This document shows, one piece after another, positions 17,085 through 26,097 of a stretch of DNA of 34,579 nucleotides; positions within the stretch are counted from its first letter, which is position 1, and every line of letters starts with the position of its first letter. Location: assembly GCA_003135475.1 (NCBI GenBank), contig PLBW01000150.1:2335-36913 (forward strand), given 5' to 3'. The notes below the pieces were generated by a model that had not been told where the DNA came from, made no database searches, and was given only the letters and a program-made list of their open reading frames with translations. Made by a program: the position numbers and the translations under genes. The DNA is from Acidobacteriaceae bacterium. Lineage in GTDB: Bacteria; Acidobacteriota; Terriglobia; Terriglobales; Acidobacteriaceae.

Positions 17085-18437
17085 ATGAAGCAGCACGCCA
17101 CCAACATCGTTCGCGAGCTGCGCAACCGCGGCTTCCAGGCCTATTTCGCCGGTGGCTGCGTGCGCGACACGCTGCTGGGGATTGCGCCCGCCGATTACGA
17201 CGTTGCCACCGATGCCACGCCCCCGCAGGTGATGCGCATCTTTCCTGAGACGTACGCCGTCGGCGCGCAGTTCGGGGTGGTGCTGGTGCCTTCGGCGGAT
17301 GCGCCTCCCAGCGATGCGCTGCCGTCCGAACATCCCAACTACGTCGAGGTGGCCACCTTTCGCAATGATGGAACCTACTCCGATGGCCGCCATCCTGACC
17401 AGGTGAGCTACGCCAAGGACCCGCAGGAAGATGTGCAGCGCCGCGACTTCACCATCAATGGATTGCTGATGGATCCCTTGGACGGCAACCGCGTGCTCGA
17501 TTTTGTTGGCGGCCGCGACGACTTGCGGGCTGGCGTGATTCGCGCCATCGGCGATCCGGAACGCCGCTTCAGCGAAGACAAGTTGCGGATGTTGCGGGCG
17601 GTACGCTTTGCGGCGCGCTTTCACTACACCATCGATCCGGCAACGTTTGCGGCAATTCAGCGGCTGGCGTCGCGGATTGAGCAAGTAAGCGCCGAGCGCG
17701 TGCGCGACGAATTGACGAAGATGCTTACCGAAGGCAGCGCGCGGACGGCGTTCGAACTGCTCGACAGCACTGGTTTGCTGAGGGAAGTGCTCCCAGAGGT
17801 GGACCACATGCACGGCGTTGAACAACCGCCGCAGTTTCATCCTGAGGGCGACGTGTGGGTTCACACCTTGCTGCTACTAGAGAAATTGCCACCTCGGTGT
17901 TCGCGCACGCTGGCCTGGGGCGCGCTCTTGCACGATGTTGGCAAGCCACCGACCTTTCGGGTGGCGCCGGACCGCATCCGCTTCGACGGACATGTTGAAG
18001 TGGGAGTTCGCATGGCGGAGGAAATTTGCCGTCGCCTGCATTTCTCCAACGAAGACACCCGGCAGATCGCGGCCCTCGTCGCAAATCACATGCGTTTTGC
18101 CGATGCGGAGCGCATGAAGGAATCGACGCTGAAACGCTTTCTGCGATTGCCTAGGTTCGACGAGCATCTGGAATTGCATCGCATGGATTGCCTGAGCAGC
18201 TATGGCGACCTGTCGCTCTATAACTTCGTCCGCGAGCGCTTGCAACAGACCCCGCCCGAGGAGATCAGACCGCAACCGTTGCTGACCGGAGAGGACCTGA
18301 TTGCTCTCGGCTACCAGCCCGGCCCGCAGTTTCGCGACATGCTGGCGGCGATTGAGGACGCGCAGTTGGAAGGGACAGTCAAGAGTAGGGAACAGGCGCT
18401 GGAGTTTGTGCGCCGGGAATTTCCACGCGCCGACTGA
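17085..18437 (+). CDS. cca: CCA tRNA nucleotidyltransferase (poly(A) polymerase family) with HD domain
   Basis: 450 residues. Class II nucleotidyltransferase head: GGCVRD (23-28), catalytic D37-Y-D39, 'RRDFTINGLLMDP' (about 119-131), and the E164-D165-K-L-R168 nucleotide-template motif. An HD-type domain follows (H283-D284 in 'LLHDVGKPP'). It adds or repairs the 3' CCA of tRNAs. Some bacteria split C- and A-adding activity between two related enzymes, so an A-adding variant cannot be excluded. AGGA (about 17072) precedes ATG 17085 by about 9 nt and TACAAT (17062-17067) could be its -10. It converges on ppdK across a clear terminator hairpin. Confidence 0.92.
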   Translation: MKQHATNIVRELRNRGFQAYFAGGCVRDTLLGIAPADYDVATDATPPQVMRIFPETYAVGAQFGVVLVPSADAPPSDALPSEHPNYVEVATFRNDGTYSDGRHPDQVSYAKDPQEDVQRRDFTINGLLMDPLDGNRVLDFVGGRDDLRAGVIRAIGDPERRFSEDKLRMLRAVRFAARFHYTIDPATFAAIQRLASRIEQVSAERVRDELTKMLTEGSARTAFELLDSTGLLREVLPEVDHMHGVEQPPQFHPEGDVWVHTLLLLEKLPPRCSRTLAWGALLHDVGKPPTFRVAPDRIRFDGHVEVGVRMAEEICRRLHFSNEDTRQIAALVANHMRFADAERMKESTLKRFLRLPRFDEHLELHRMDCLSSYGDLSLYNFVRERLQQTPPEEIRPQPLLTGEDLIALGYQPGPQFRDMLAAIEDAQLEGTVKSREQALEFVRREFPRAD

Positions 18438-18444
18438 GGCCGTA

Positions 18445-18480
18445 AGAAGCCCCGTAGTAAACTTGCCGCCCGGGGCTTCT
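18445..18480. terminator. Bidirectional intrinsic terminator between cca and ppdK
   Basis: AGAAGCCCCG (18445-18454) pairs perfectly with CGGGGCTTCT (18471-18480) around a 16-base loop. It is centred between the convergent stops of cca (18437) and ppdK (18501). The following plus-strand sequence is only weakly T-rich (cttgcgtttg). Confidence 0.75.
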
Positions 18481-18500
18481 CTTGCGTTTGTCTCTCCCAA

Positions 18501-21236
18501 TTACTTCGTTCGTCCGCCTTCAATCTTCAACTCCGCACTTGCGCCGGCCTGCGCCGCCGCCAGGCGTGCAGTCAGCACGCGGAATGGCGAGCACGACACG
18601 TAATTGAACCCGAGCTGCGCGCAAAATTCGATGGAAGAGGGTTCGCCGCCGTGTTCGCCGCAGATTCCGATCTTGATGGTCGGACGCGTCTTGCGGCCCT
18701 TTTCGACGGCCATCTTGAGCAACTGCCCGACACCTTCGCGATCGAGCACCGCGAACGGGTCCTGCTTCAGAATTCCTAGCTCAAGGTACTTTGGCAGGAA
18801 TTTGTTAATGTCGTCGCGCGAGAAACCGAAGGTCGTCTGCGTGAGATCGTTGGTGCCGAAGCTGAAGAACTCGGCTTCCTTGGCGATCTCATCGGCAACC
18901 AACGCTGCTCGAGGCAACTCGATCATGGTTCCCACCAGGTATTCGACTTTGTGCTCCTTCTCGGCAAATACTTCCTCGGCCACCCGGCGCACGATGGCGG
19001 CCTGGTTCGCCATCTCGTTCAATCCGCCAGTGAGCGGGATCATGACCTCCGGTTTCACCTTCACGCCTTCCTTGGCCACCTTGACGGCAGCCTCGAAGAT
19101 GGCGCGCACCTGCATTTCCGTGATCTCCGGATAGGTAATGCCGAGCCGGCAGCCGCGATGGCCAAGCATGGGATTGACCTCATGCAATTGCTCCACACGG
19201 TTGAGCAGTGTGCGCAGCTCTTTCAGCTTGGGCGATTTCGGCTTGGTGACTTCCAGCTTGGCAATCTCGACCATCAGGTCTTCGCGGCGCGGCAGGAACT
19301 CGTGCAGCGGTGGATCAATGGTGCGGATGGTGACCGGGAAACCATCCATGGCGCGAAAGACGCCGACAAAATCGTTGCGCTGCATGGGAAGCAGTTTGCG
19401 CAATGCATTGCGGCGGTCTTTTTCGGTATTGGCGAGAATCATGGTCCGCATGTGCGGCAGGCGGTCCTCGGCGAAGAACATATGCTCGGTGCGGCACAGC
19501 CCAATACCTTCGGCGCCGAACGCGCGCGCCTGGAGAGCGTCGCGAGGAATGTCCGCGTTGGCGCGCACACCCATGCGCCGGAAGGGTTCGCCCCAACTCA
19601 TGAGCTTCCGCAGTTCTGGGTCGTCAGGCTTGGCAGGGACGGTGTTGAGCTTGCCATTAATGACTCGGCCCGATGCGCCGTCCAACGAAATCCAATCGCC
19701 CTCCTTCAGCACCTTGCCGTGAACGCGCATCTCACCGGCCTTCTCATCTACATCGATGTCACCGGCGCCTGCCACGCAGCACTTGCCCATGCCGCGGGTG
19801 ACAACGGCGGCGTGACTCGTCATTCCACCACGAGACGTAAGAATGCCGGCCGCAACTTCCATTCCGCCAATGTCCTCGGGCGTGGTTTCGCTGCGCACCA
19901 GGATCAGCTTCGCTTTGCTGTCCTTGTTGAACTTTTCCACCGCTTCGTCCGCGGTGAAGACGATCTGACCGACCGCCGCGCCCGGTGACGCCGGCAATCC
20001 GGTCGCGAGCACATCAATGTCCTTGCCCTTCTCATCCAGACTCGGGACCAGAAAGTCGTAGAGCTGGTTCGGTTCGACGCGGAAGATGGCCTCTTCCTTC
20101 GAGATCAAGCCTTCTTCGACCATTTGGATCGCCACCCGAACGGCAGCGCGCCCGGTGCGTTTGCCGTTGCGCGTTTGCAGCATGTAGAGGCGGCCGTCCT
20201 GGATGGTGAACTCGAAGTCCTGCATGTCGCGATAGTGTTTCTCGAGCCGCGAAGTGATTTCGCGCAACTGGTTGTAAACGTCGGGTTGGATCTTTTCCAG
20301 TTCGGAAATGTGGATCGGCGTGCGCACACCCGAAACCACGTCTTCCCCCTGCGCGTTCATCAGGAACTCGCCGTAGAACTCCTTCACGCCGGTTGCGGGG
20401 TTGCGAGTGAAACCCACGCCCGTGCCGCTGGTCTCGCCCAGGTTGCCGAAGACCATTGCCTGGACGTTGACGGCGGTGCCGAGCATGTCATCAATGTTGT
20501 TGATGCGGCGATAGGTCTTGGCGCGATCGTTCAGCCAGGAACGGAACACGGCGTCGCGCGACATCACCAGTTGCTCGTGCGGGTCCTGCGGAAAGTCGCG
20601 CTTGGTGTGCTTCTGCACCACCTTCTTATATTCGGCGATGACTTCCTGCAGCGCCTTGGCGTCGAGTTCGGTGTCGAGCTTCGCCTTCTTCTGCTTCTTC
20701 TTGCCGTCGAAGACCTCCTCAAAGGCAGGTTTGGGAATGTCGAGCACGACCGAGCCGAACATCTGAATCAGGCGGCGATAGGAGTCATACGCGAAGCGTG
20801 GATTGTTGCTGCGCTTGGCCAAGCCCTCGACCGACTTATCGTTCAGGCCAAGGTTGAGAATGGTATCCATCATGCCGGGCATCGAGAACTTGGCGCCCGA
20901 CCGAACGCTCACCAGCAGCGGATTGTCAGCGGCACCAAGCTTCTGTTTCTGCAATGCTTCCAGCCGGCGCAGCGCCTCATCCATCTGACGATTGACTTCT
21001 TTCGAGACGGCGTTGTTTCGCATGTATTCGCGGCAAGCCTCGGTCTGGATGGTGAAACCGGGAGGCACTGGGAGGCCGGCGTTGGTCATCTCGGCCAGGC
21101 CGGCGCCTTTACCGCCTAGCTCGTCCTTCATTTTGCCGTGGCCTTCGGCGTGTCCGTCGCCGAAGAAGTAAACGTATTTGACAGCGTTGGTGTTGGCGGC
21201 CGCTGTGGTTTCAATCTCGGTGGTAGGAGTGCTCAT
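18501..21236 (-). CDS. ppdK: Pyruvate, phosphate dikinase
   Basis: A 911-residue enzyme interconverting pyruvate, ATP and Pi with PEP, AMP and PPi in the cytoplasm. The N-terminal ATP-grasp domain ('YFFGDGHAEGHGKMKDELGG', 'SVRSGAKFSMPGMMDTILNLG') is followed by the phosphohistidine swivel domain with H475 in 'GGMTSHAAVVTRG', and the C-terminal TIM-barrel PEP domain with catalytic C859 in 'GICGEHGGEP'. The residue set is that of PPDK rather than PEP synthase. Start ATG 21236 has AGGA about 10 nt upstream; the first 17 or so residues are a Thr/Ala-rich extension. With PFOR elsewhere in the window it fits reversible or PPi-linked pyruvate metabolism. The 379-base space upstream is filled with palindromic repeats. 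Confidence 0.97.
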   Translation of the reverse strand: MSTPTTEIETTAAANTNAVKYVYFFGDGHAEGHGKMKDELGGKGAGLAEMTNAGLPVPPGFTIQTEACREYMRNNAVSKEVNRQMDEALRRLEALQKQKLGAADNPLLVSVRSGAKFSMPGMMDTILNLGLNDKSVEGLAKRSNNPRFAYDSYRRLIQMFGSVVLDIPKPAFEEVFDGKKKQKKAKLDTELDAKALQEVIAEYKKVVQKHTKRDFPQDPHEQLVMSRDAVFRSWLNDRAKTYRRINNIDDMLGTAVNVQAMVFGNLGETSGTGVGFTRNPATGVKEFYGEFLMNAQGEDVVSGVRTPIHISELEKIQPDVYNQLREITSRLEKHYRDMQDFEFTIQDGRLYMLQTRNGKRTGRAAVRVAIQMVEEGLISKEEAIFRVEPNQLYDFLVPSLDEKGKDIDVLATGLPASPGAAVGQIVFTADEAVEKFNKDSKAKLILVRSETTPEDIGGMEVAAGILTSRGGMTSHAAVVTRGMGKCCVAGAGDIDVDEKAGEMRVHGKVLKEGDWISLDGASGRVINGKLNTVPAKPDDPELRKLMSWGEPFRRMGVRANADIPRDALQARAFGAEGIGLCRTEHMFFAEDRLPHMRTMILANTEKDRRNALRKLLPMQRNDFVGVFRAMDGFPVTIRTIDPPLHEFLPRREDLMVEIAKLEVTKPKSPKLKELRTLLNRVEQLHEVNPMLGHRGCRLGITYPEITEMQVRAIFEAAVKVAKEGVKVKPEVMIPLTGGLNEMANQAAIVRRVAEEVFAEKEHKVEYLVGTMIELPRAALVADEIAKEAEFFSFGTNDLTQTTFGFSRDDINKFLPKYLELGILKQDPFAVLDREGVGQLLKMAVEKGRKTRPTIKIGICGEHGGEPSSIEFCAQLGFNYVSCSPFRVLTARLAAAQAGASAELKIEGGRTK

Positions 21237-21304
21237 GATGGTGTCCTTTGCTGGTTGCTATTGAATATTGCGCTAATCGTACAGCGAAATCATTTCTTCT
21301 TTAT

Positions 21305-21403
21305 GAATTGTCATTACGAGCGCCCGATTTTGGCGCGAGGAATCTGCTTCTATTCCAGAACCGGCGAACAGCAGGTCGCTCGCTACGCTCGTGATGACAA
21401 TTC
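21305..21403. repeat. MITE-like palindromic element, copy 2
   Basis: A 99-bp element with terminal inverted repeats GAATTGTCATTACGAGCG (left, 21305) and CGCTCGTGATGACAATTC (right, to 21403), matching over about 17 positions with one indel. Internal GGAATCTGCTTC and AGCAGGTCGCTCGC blocks are shared with the element at 6496-6615 in the opposite orientation. Sequence of the 'GTCATTACGAGC...GCGAGGAATCTG' type recurs in many bacterial genomes. It lies about 70 bases upstream of ppdK. Confidence 0.72.
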
Positions 21404-21450
21404 CTCCAAGTCTTTCCAGCCGGCGTTAAATCTCGTTCGATACTAGCTTT

Positions 21451-21590
21451 GTATCAGGGCACGACTTTAGTCGTGCCAAACGAGCGGCGTAAACCCCAGG
21501 GCTTTAGCCCCTGTAAGCGCAATATTTGGCAGGGGCTAAAGCCCAATATTTAGGCCGTCCTACGGCACGGCTGAAGCCGTGCCCTGATAC
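21451..21590. repeat. BIME-like composite of four palindromes
   Basis: The outer ends are inverted copies of a REP: GTATCAGGGCACGACTTTAG... (21451-21477) and ...CGTGCCCTGATAC (21564-21590), each folding into a hairpin of its own. Between them lie GGGCTTTAGCCC and GGGGCTAAAGCCC, themselves inverted copies. The whole 140 bp could also fold end to end. The hairpin arms show compensatory differences between ends (CACGACTTTAGTCGTG versus CACGGCTGAAGCCGTG), suggesting selection on pairing. Confidence 0.8.
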
Positions 21591-21615
21591 AAGGCGGGCG
21601 CGACTTTCGCTCCAC

Positions 21616-23760
21616 TCACTTCCCTTCAGTGACGATCTCGCTGAAATCGGCGATGGTGGAGAATTCGTTTAACAGTGTTTGCAACAATGCCAGACGATTG
21701 GCGCGCACAGTTTCGTCGTCAACCATGACCATGACCTTGTCGAAGAATGCGTCCACCGGCTGCCGCAAGCGGCTGATGTGCGCCAGCGCCGCGGAGTAGT
21801 TCTTCTCCTCGCGTAGTGCGCGCACCGCCGACGCAATCTCGATTGCCGTTGCCAGTCGCTTCTCGGCGTCTTCGGTCAGCGCATCAGAGTCGAGATGCTC
21901 CGCGATCGACTTCTTCGTTTCGCGTGCTTGCCGCAAGATATTCTTGATTCGCTTGAACGCGGTCGAAATTGACGCAAAGTCTTCCGAACCTCGCACCTCC
22001 CTCACCGCTTCCGCCCGCGCGATGGCGTCAACCACGTCGTCAGAGTCGGCGGCGAGCACGGCGTTGACCACGTCGTAAGCGAAGCCCCGCACATCGCGCA
22101 GATAGAACTCCAGGCGCTCACGCATGAAGCTCGCCACTGCCTGGTCGAAGCTGAAGTCTTTGACGAATCGCTTCTCAGCCTCGGAACCTGCATATTCGGC
22201 ACGAGCGTCGGAGAAAAGCTTGGCAATCGGCAGCGGCAGCTTGTGCTCGGCGATAATTTTCACGATGCCATTCGCGGCACGGCGCAGCGCGAAAGGATCT
22301 TTCGAGCCTGTCGGCTGCAGACCAAGCGCAAACATTCCAGCAATGCTGTCCGCCTTATCCGCAATCGCGAGGACAGCTCCTTCGACGGAACGTGGAACAC
22401 TGTCATCCATCGACTCCGGCTTGTACTGATCGTAGATCGCGTCGCCGATAGCCTCTGCGGTGGCGGCGGGAAGTATGGGATCGAGTTGCTGGGCTTTGGC
22501 GTACAATCCGCCGACGATTCCCTGCAACTCGGTAAACTCTTTCACCAACTCGGTGGTGAGGTCTGTCTTGGCAAGCAACGCCGCTTTGTGAACAACGCCC
22601 GAACGGACCGATGAGCCGGCGCTGCGCAGCGCCTCCGAAATAAGGCTGCCCAGCTTCTGCACGCGCATGGTCTTGTCGAAGTAGCTGCCCAGGTCTTTCT
22701 GGAAGGTCACCGCCCTCAGCATGTCCACGCGCTGGCGCAGCGGAATCTTCTGGTCCGTCTCCCAGAAGAAGCGTGCATCGTTGAAGCGGGCGCGCAGCAC
22801 GCGCTCGTTGCCATGGCGAATCAGTCCATCGGGATCGCCATCGGTGTTCAGGACAGCAAGGAAATGAGGCAGCAGCTTTCCGCTGGCGTCTTCCAGGGCG
22901 AAATACTTCTGGTGGTCGCGCATTACCGTGACCAGAACTTCATCGGCGAGCGCGAGGAACTCCGGATCGAAGCTGCCGAGCACTACGGATGGAAACTCGG
23001 TGAGATTCACAACCGTGTCGAGCAGAGACTTGTCTTCGCGCCAGCGCGCGCCGGGAATGGTTCGAGTGGCTGCGTCAAGTGCTTTGCGGATGCGCTGCTG
23101 GCGTTCGGCGGCACTAGCTACCACCGAAGCCTTCGCCAACGCGGACGAGTAATCGGAGGGCCGACCGATCGGCAGCGATCCCGGCGACAGAATGCGATGG
23201 CCTTCGCTGGCCTGGCCGGCGCGAATTCCGGCAAACTCCAGCGGCACAACTTCGCCGTCGAGCAGCGAAACCAACCAGCGCACCGGACGCACGAAGCGCT
23301 CCGCCGACTTGCCGCGCCAGTACATACTCTTCGCCCAGTAGATGCCGGCGATTTCTTTGGGCAGCGACTCGGCAAGAATCTCGGCCGCTGGTCGCCCTTT
23401 CTTCTTCACCGTCGCACCGAGGTATTCACCTTTCGGAGTCGTGATCTTCTCCAGCGAATTGACGGGGACGTTAAGCTTTCGCGCGAAGGCAGCGGCTGCA
23501 GGAGTTGGCGCTCCATCCTTGTAAGCGACCTTGAGCGAAGGCCCGGTGACTTGCTCGGTTATGTCCGGCTGTGCGGAAGAGACCGCGGACGCGAGAACGG
23601 CGAGGCGACGCGGTGTGGAATACGTTTGCAAAGTCGGATTGTCGGCAAGTCTCTCGCGCTGCAAAAGGTCGCCCACGCGGCGCGTCAGTTCGTCGCGGGC
23701 GCTATCGATCATGCGCGCGGGAATTTCTTCGGTACCGATCTCGAGGAGAAAGTCAGGCAT
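21616..23760 (-). CDS. glyS: Glycyl-tRNA synthetase beta subunit
   Basis: 714 residues, about the family length. It is the beta chain of the bacterial alpha2beta2 GlyRS and contributes tRNA binding. The N-terminus is typical ('MPDFLLEIGTEEIPARMI'), followed by 'YSTPRRLAVL', 'YWAKSMYWRGKSAERFVRPVR', 'DHQKYF' and the HD-like region 'DKADSIAGMFALGLQPTGSKDPFALRRAANGI', and a C-terminal anticodon-binding-like helical domain. Start ATG 23760 was chosen over TTG 23769 three codons upstream because the conserved N-terminus begins there. No ribosome binding site is visible: the preceding bases are degenerate 'gctaa' repeats. It lies 103 bases after glyQ, a spacer occupied by a palindromic repeat. Confidence 0.95.
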   Translation of the reverse strand: MPDFLLEIGTEEIPARMIDSARDELTRRVGDLLQRERLADNPTLQTYSTPRRLAVLASAVSSAQPDITEQVTGPSLKVAYKDGAPTPAAAAFARKLNVPVNSLEKITTPKGEYLGATVKKKGRPAAEILAESLPKEIAGIYWAKSMYWRGKSAERFVRPVRWLVSLLDGEVVPLEFAGIRAGQASEGHRILSPGSLPIGRPSDYSSALAKASVVASAAERQQRIRKALDAATRTIPGARWREDKSLLDTVVNLTEFPSVVLGSFDPEFLALADEVLVTVMRDHQKYFALEDASGKLLPHFLAVLNTDGDPDGLIRHGNERVLRARFNDARFFWETDQKIPLRQRVDMLRAVTFQKDLGSYFDKTMRVQKLGSLISEALRSAGSSVRSGVVHKAALLAKTDLTTELVKEFTELQGIVGGLYAKAQQLDPILPAATAEAIGDAIYDQYKPESMDDSVPRSVEGAVLAIADKADSIAGMFALGLQPTGSKDPFALRRAANGIVKIIAEHKLPLPIAKLFSDARAEYAGSEAEKRFVKDFSFDQAVASFMRERLEFYLRDVRGFAYDVVNAVLAADSDDVVDAIARAEAVREVRGSEDFASISTAFKRIKNILRQARETKKSIAEHLDSDALTEDAEKRLATAIEIASAVRALREEKNYSAALAHISRLRQPVDAFFDKVMVMVDDETVRANRLALLQTLLNEFSTIADFSEIVTEGK

Positions 23761-23801
23761 AAGAAGCAACTAGCAATTAGCCGTTAGTACTTAGCATTTA
23801 G

Positions 23802-23844
23802 TGGGTGCCCCATCCTTTCGCCTGTCCTTGGCGAAAGGGTGGGA
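23802..23844 (-). repeat. Palindromic repeat between glyQ and glyS, same family as the argS insertion
   Basis: On the minus strand it reads CCCACCCTTTCGCC, a spacer, then GGCGAAAGGATGGGG and CACCCA. It matches the in-frame segment of argS (7582-7624) at 40 of 43 positions. It can form a hairpin in the glyQ-glyS mRNA, upstream of glyS. Confidence 0.88.
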
Positions 23845-23863
23845 GACACAACGATGAAGCCAC

Positions 23864-24943
23864 CTACAACCCAGCCGCCGACAACTGTTCCGCTTTCGCA
23901 GAACCTTTTTCCTCCGTTGGCGCGCTGTTTTCCTCGGCCTTCTGTTGATCGACGTACGCCTTGGCTACGCCGACCGCCAGCGCTCGGATACGCGCGATCA
24001 CGCCTACCCGCTCGGTCACACTGATCGCTCCCCGAGCATCGAGAATATTGAACAGGTGCGAGCACTTCAGGCACAGATCGAAGGCGGCCAGCACGGGAAA
24101 ACGGCGAATCGCCGTTGGCCTTTCGCTCTTCGCCATTTGCTCTTCGCCGGAGTCGTGGGCCGGCTCTTCGCTTTTCGCCTTACGCTTCTCGCCAGAGTCC
24201 ACAGGTGACTGAAGCTTAACGGCGGCGTACTCATCCAACAGCGCCTGGCACTCGGCCTCGTAAAGCCCGAGGTGCTTCCACGCCTTCTCCACATCAGCGC
24301 GTTCGAAGTTGTAAACCGAGAACTGCAATTCATCCTGCAGCCGGATTTCCCCGTACTTCACCGGGCGTCCGTCGGGACTGACAACCCAAGTGATGTCGTA
24401 GATGCTGTCCACATCCTGCAGAAACGCCGTAATGCGCTCCAGGCCGTAAGTCAGCTCGGCAGAGATAGGATCAAGATCGATGCCACCACACTGCTGGAAG
24501 TACGTAAACTGGGTGATCTCCAGCCCGTCGAGCATCACCTGCCAGCCAATGCCCCACGCGCCCAGCGTTGGCGATTCCCAGTTGTCTTCTTCGAACTTGA
24601 TGTCGTGCTTGCGCAGATCGATGCCAAGCGCCGACAGCGATTCCAGATAAAGCTCCTGCACATTGACCGGTGGCGGCTTCAGGATGACCTGAAACTGCAG
24701 GTGCTTGAACAGCCGGTTGGGATTTTCACCGTAGCGGCCATCAGCGGGGCGGCGCGATGGCTGCACGTAACCCACGCGATACGGCTTAGGCCCCAGCACG
24801 CGGAGAAAAGTCTCGGGCGCCATGGTCCCCGCGCCAACTTCGACGTCGTACGGCTGCTGGAGGACGCAGCCGTGGTCGGCCCAGAAATTTTGCAGGCGCA
24901 GCACCAGTTGCTGAAAGGTCAGCGGATTTTGCGAGGAGGACAA
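23864..24943 (-). CDS. glyQ: Glycyl-tRNA synthetase alpha subunit
   Basis: The catalytic chain of alpha2beta2 GlyRS (class II). Start TTG 24943 with AGGA about 8 nt upstream aligns with the usual N-terminus ('[19 protein letters not shown]'); the frame is open to GTG 25012 but that extension is atypical. Conserved blocks: '[19 protein letters not shown]', '[20 protein letters not shown]', '[20 protein letters not shown]', '[13 protein letters not shown]' and '[17 protein letters not shown]'. At 359 residues it is longer than the usual 300 or so. Most of the excess is a charged insertion (about residues 248-283, with '[20 protein letters not shown]') just before '[23 protein letters not shown]', encoded by repeat-like DNA, plus an Ala/Glu/Lys-rich tail. 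Transcribed with glyS. Confidence 0.95.
   Translation of the reverse strand: MSSSQNPLTFQQLVLRLQNFWADHGCVLQQPYDVEVGAGTMAPETFLRVLGPKPYRVGYVQPSRRPADGRYGENPNRLFKHLQFQVILKPPPVNVQELYLESLSALGIDLRKHDIKFEEDNWESPTLGAWGIGWQVMLDGLEITQFTYFQQCGGIDLDPISAELTYGLERITAFLQDVDSIYDITWVVSPDGRPVKYGEIRLQDELQFSVYNFERADVEKAWKHLGLYEAECQALLDEYAAVKLQSPVDSGEKRKAKSEEPAHDSGEEQMAKSERPTAIRRFPVLAAFDLCLKCSHLFNILDARGAISVTERVGVIARIRALAVGVAKAYVDQQKAEENSAPTEEKGSAKAEQLSAAGL
24096..24203 (-). repeat. In-frame repeat-like insertion in glyQ
   Basis: The plus strand shows 'GCTCTTCGCC/TTCGCTCTTCGCC/CTCTTCGCTTTTCGCC'-type degenerate tandem units (about 24122-24190). Next to them is the perfect hairpin ACGGCGA-A-TCGCCGT (24101-24115). The insertion adds about 36 codons at a position where typical GlyRS alpha chains have only a short linker, and keeps the frame. 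Confidence 0.6.
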
Positions 24944-25040
24944 ATGGTTTTCCTGATACGCGGGGCTGAGCCCGCTTCGGCATTCTTCGGGACCCTTAAC
25001 TCTGTAGTTCACCCTGTAGTTCGAGAACTAGCACATTCTC

Positions 25041-25081
25041 ATTAACATTACTTTATCATTACTTTTATCATTAATTTTATC
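25041..25081. repeat. AT-rich degenerate tandem repeat
   Basis: About three 12-14 bp units of the type 'ATCATTACTTTT' (attaacattacttt / atcattactttt / atcattaatttt) lie between recO and glyQ. The block is strikingly AT-rich in an otherwise GC-rich window. It sits 11 bases from the recO stop. Confidence 0.65.
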
Positions 25082-25092
25082 TTGTGCAACAT

Positions 25093-25830
25093 TCACAACT
25101 TCGCCAGCATGCTGGCGGTTACCAGCTTCTTCTCGATGTGGCGCTCCAAAATCTGCACCAGAAAACGCCGTAAGTCGGCACCCTGACCCACCGCCCAAGG
25201 CTCCTCCGCAAATGTGTCCACCGGAGCACGAAACATCTGCGCTGCCAGCCCGCGCGATTCGGCGCTGAGTTCCGACGACGCCAGCCGCTTGTGTTGCACG
25301 CACATCAGGCCGTCGGCCAGCGCATGATAAAACGCGCGACTGCCATTGAGCATCTGTCCGCAAGCGCTGCACTCGCTCAGCTCCGGCAAAAATCCAACCA
25401 GCCGCACCAGCCAGAGCTGGAAGTATGTCAGCGGCATCCAGATCGAACCCGAGCGCAACTGATGCAACACGGAAACCGCCAGCCGAAAAATGTCGTCGTT
25501 CGCTTCCCGGTCCGGCAGCAACTCATCCAGGGTTTCCGCGACATGCTCCAGCGCCACAACGCGCGGATAATCCACCGTTGCCGACAGCGGCGACTCCAGG
25601 ATATCGCAGGAATCGAGCCGCGCCAGTTCCTGCCCCTCACGGTCTTCGTAATACGCCCGCACCCAGGTCAGCGGCTCCAGCGCTCCGCCAAATCGCCGCT
25701 TCGACTTCTTGGCCGCGCGGGCGATGCCCTTGACCTTGCCCTCGGCCCGCGTGAACAGCGTCACCAGCAGATCAGCCTCGCGCAGCGGATAAGTTCGCAA
25801 CACAATCGCTTCCGACTGCTTCAGTGACAT
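25093..25830 (-). CDS. recO: DNA repair protein RecO
   Basis: 245 residues, full length. An N-terminal OB-fold (about 1-80; 'EAIVLRTYPLREADLLVTLFT', then 'GIARAAKKSKRRFGGALEPLT') is followed by the helical domain with a zinc site: C154-SA-C157 and C177-VQ-H180. RecO with RecR loads RecA on SSB-coated DNA for gap repair and also anneals strands. Start ATG 25830 is not preceded by a strong ribosome binding site. It lies upstream of glyQ on the same strand, separated by the AT-rich tandem repeat, and recO-glyQ-glyS may be one transcript. Confidence 0.94.
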   Translation of the reverse strand: MSLKQSEAIVLRTYPLREADLLVTLFTRAEGKVKGIARAAKKSKRRFGGALEPLTWVRAYYEDREGQELARLDSCDILESPLSATVDYPRVVALEHVAETLDELLPDREANDDIFRLAVSVLHQLRSGSIWMPLTYFQLWLVRLVGFLPELSECSACGQMLNGSRAFYHALADGLMCVQHKRLASSELSAESRGLAAQMFRAPVDTFAEEPWAVGQGADLRRFLVQILERHIEKKLVTASMLAKL

Positions 25831-26097
25831 GGGTTTCTAACTGGCCACGCAGAGCACGCCCAGACTGCGTATTCGGGAGCCGCGCCAGACATGCTAAAAG
25901 CATCCACAGCCTTGCCGGCTTGCACCTTAATTCTCGATTCTACTGACAGAGGTTGCGATGTGCAAAGAGAACCAAGGATGGGTAGTCGGGCAGGTTCGGG
26001 TTAGTCCGCTGCCCGTCCCTTGTATGCGTACCGAAAACGTTCTTTTGTTTTTGGAGCGTATCTGCGCTTGTAGTTCGAGTGCACAAGAGTACGGAAA

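Noticed and set aside
18951-21119. Long plus-strand frames opposite ppdK
   Set aside because: Antisense shadows of a complete pyruvate phosphate dikinase, with no recognisable domain.
22813-25045. Plus-strand frames of 324 and 257 codons opposite glyS and glyQ
   Set aside because: Antisense to conserved synthetase genes; no ribosome binding site or motif.
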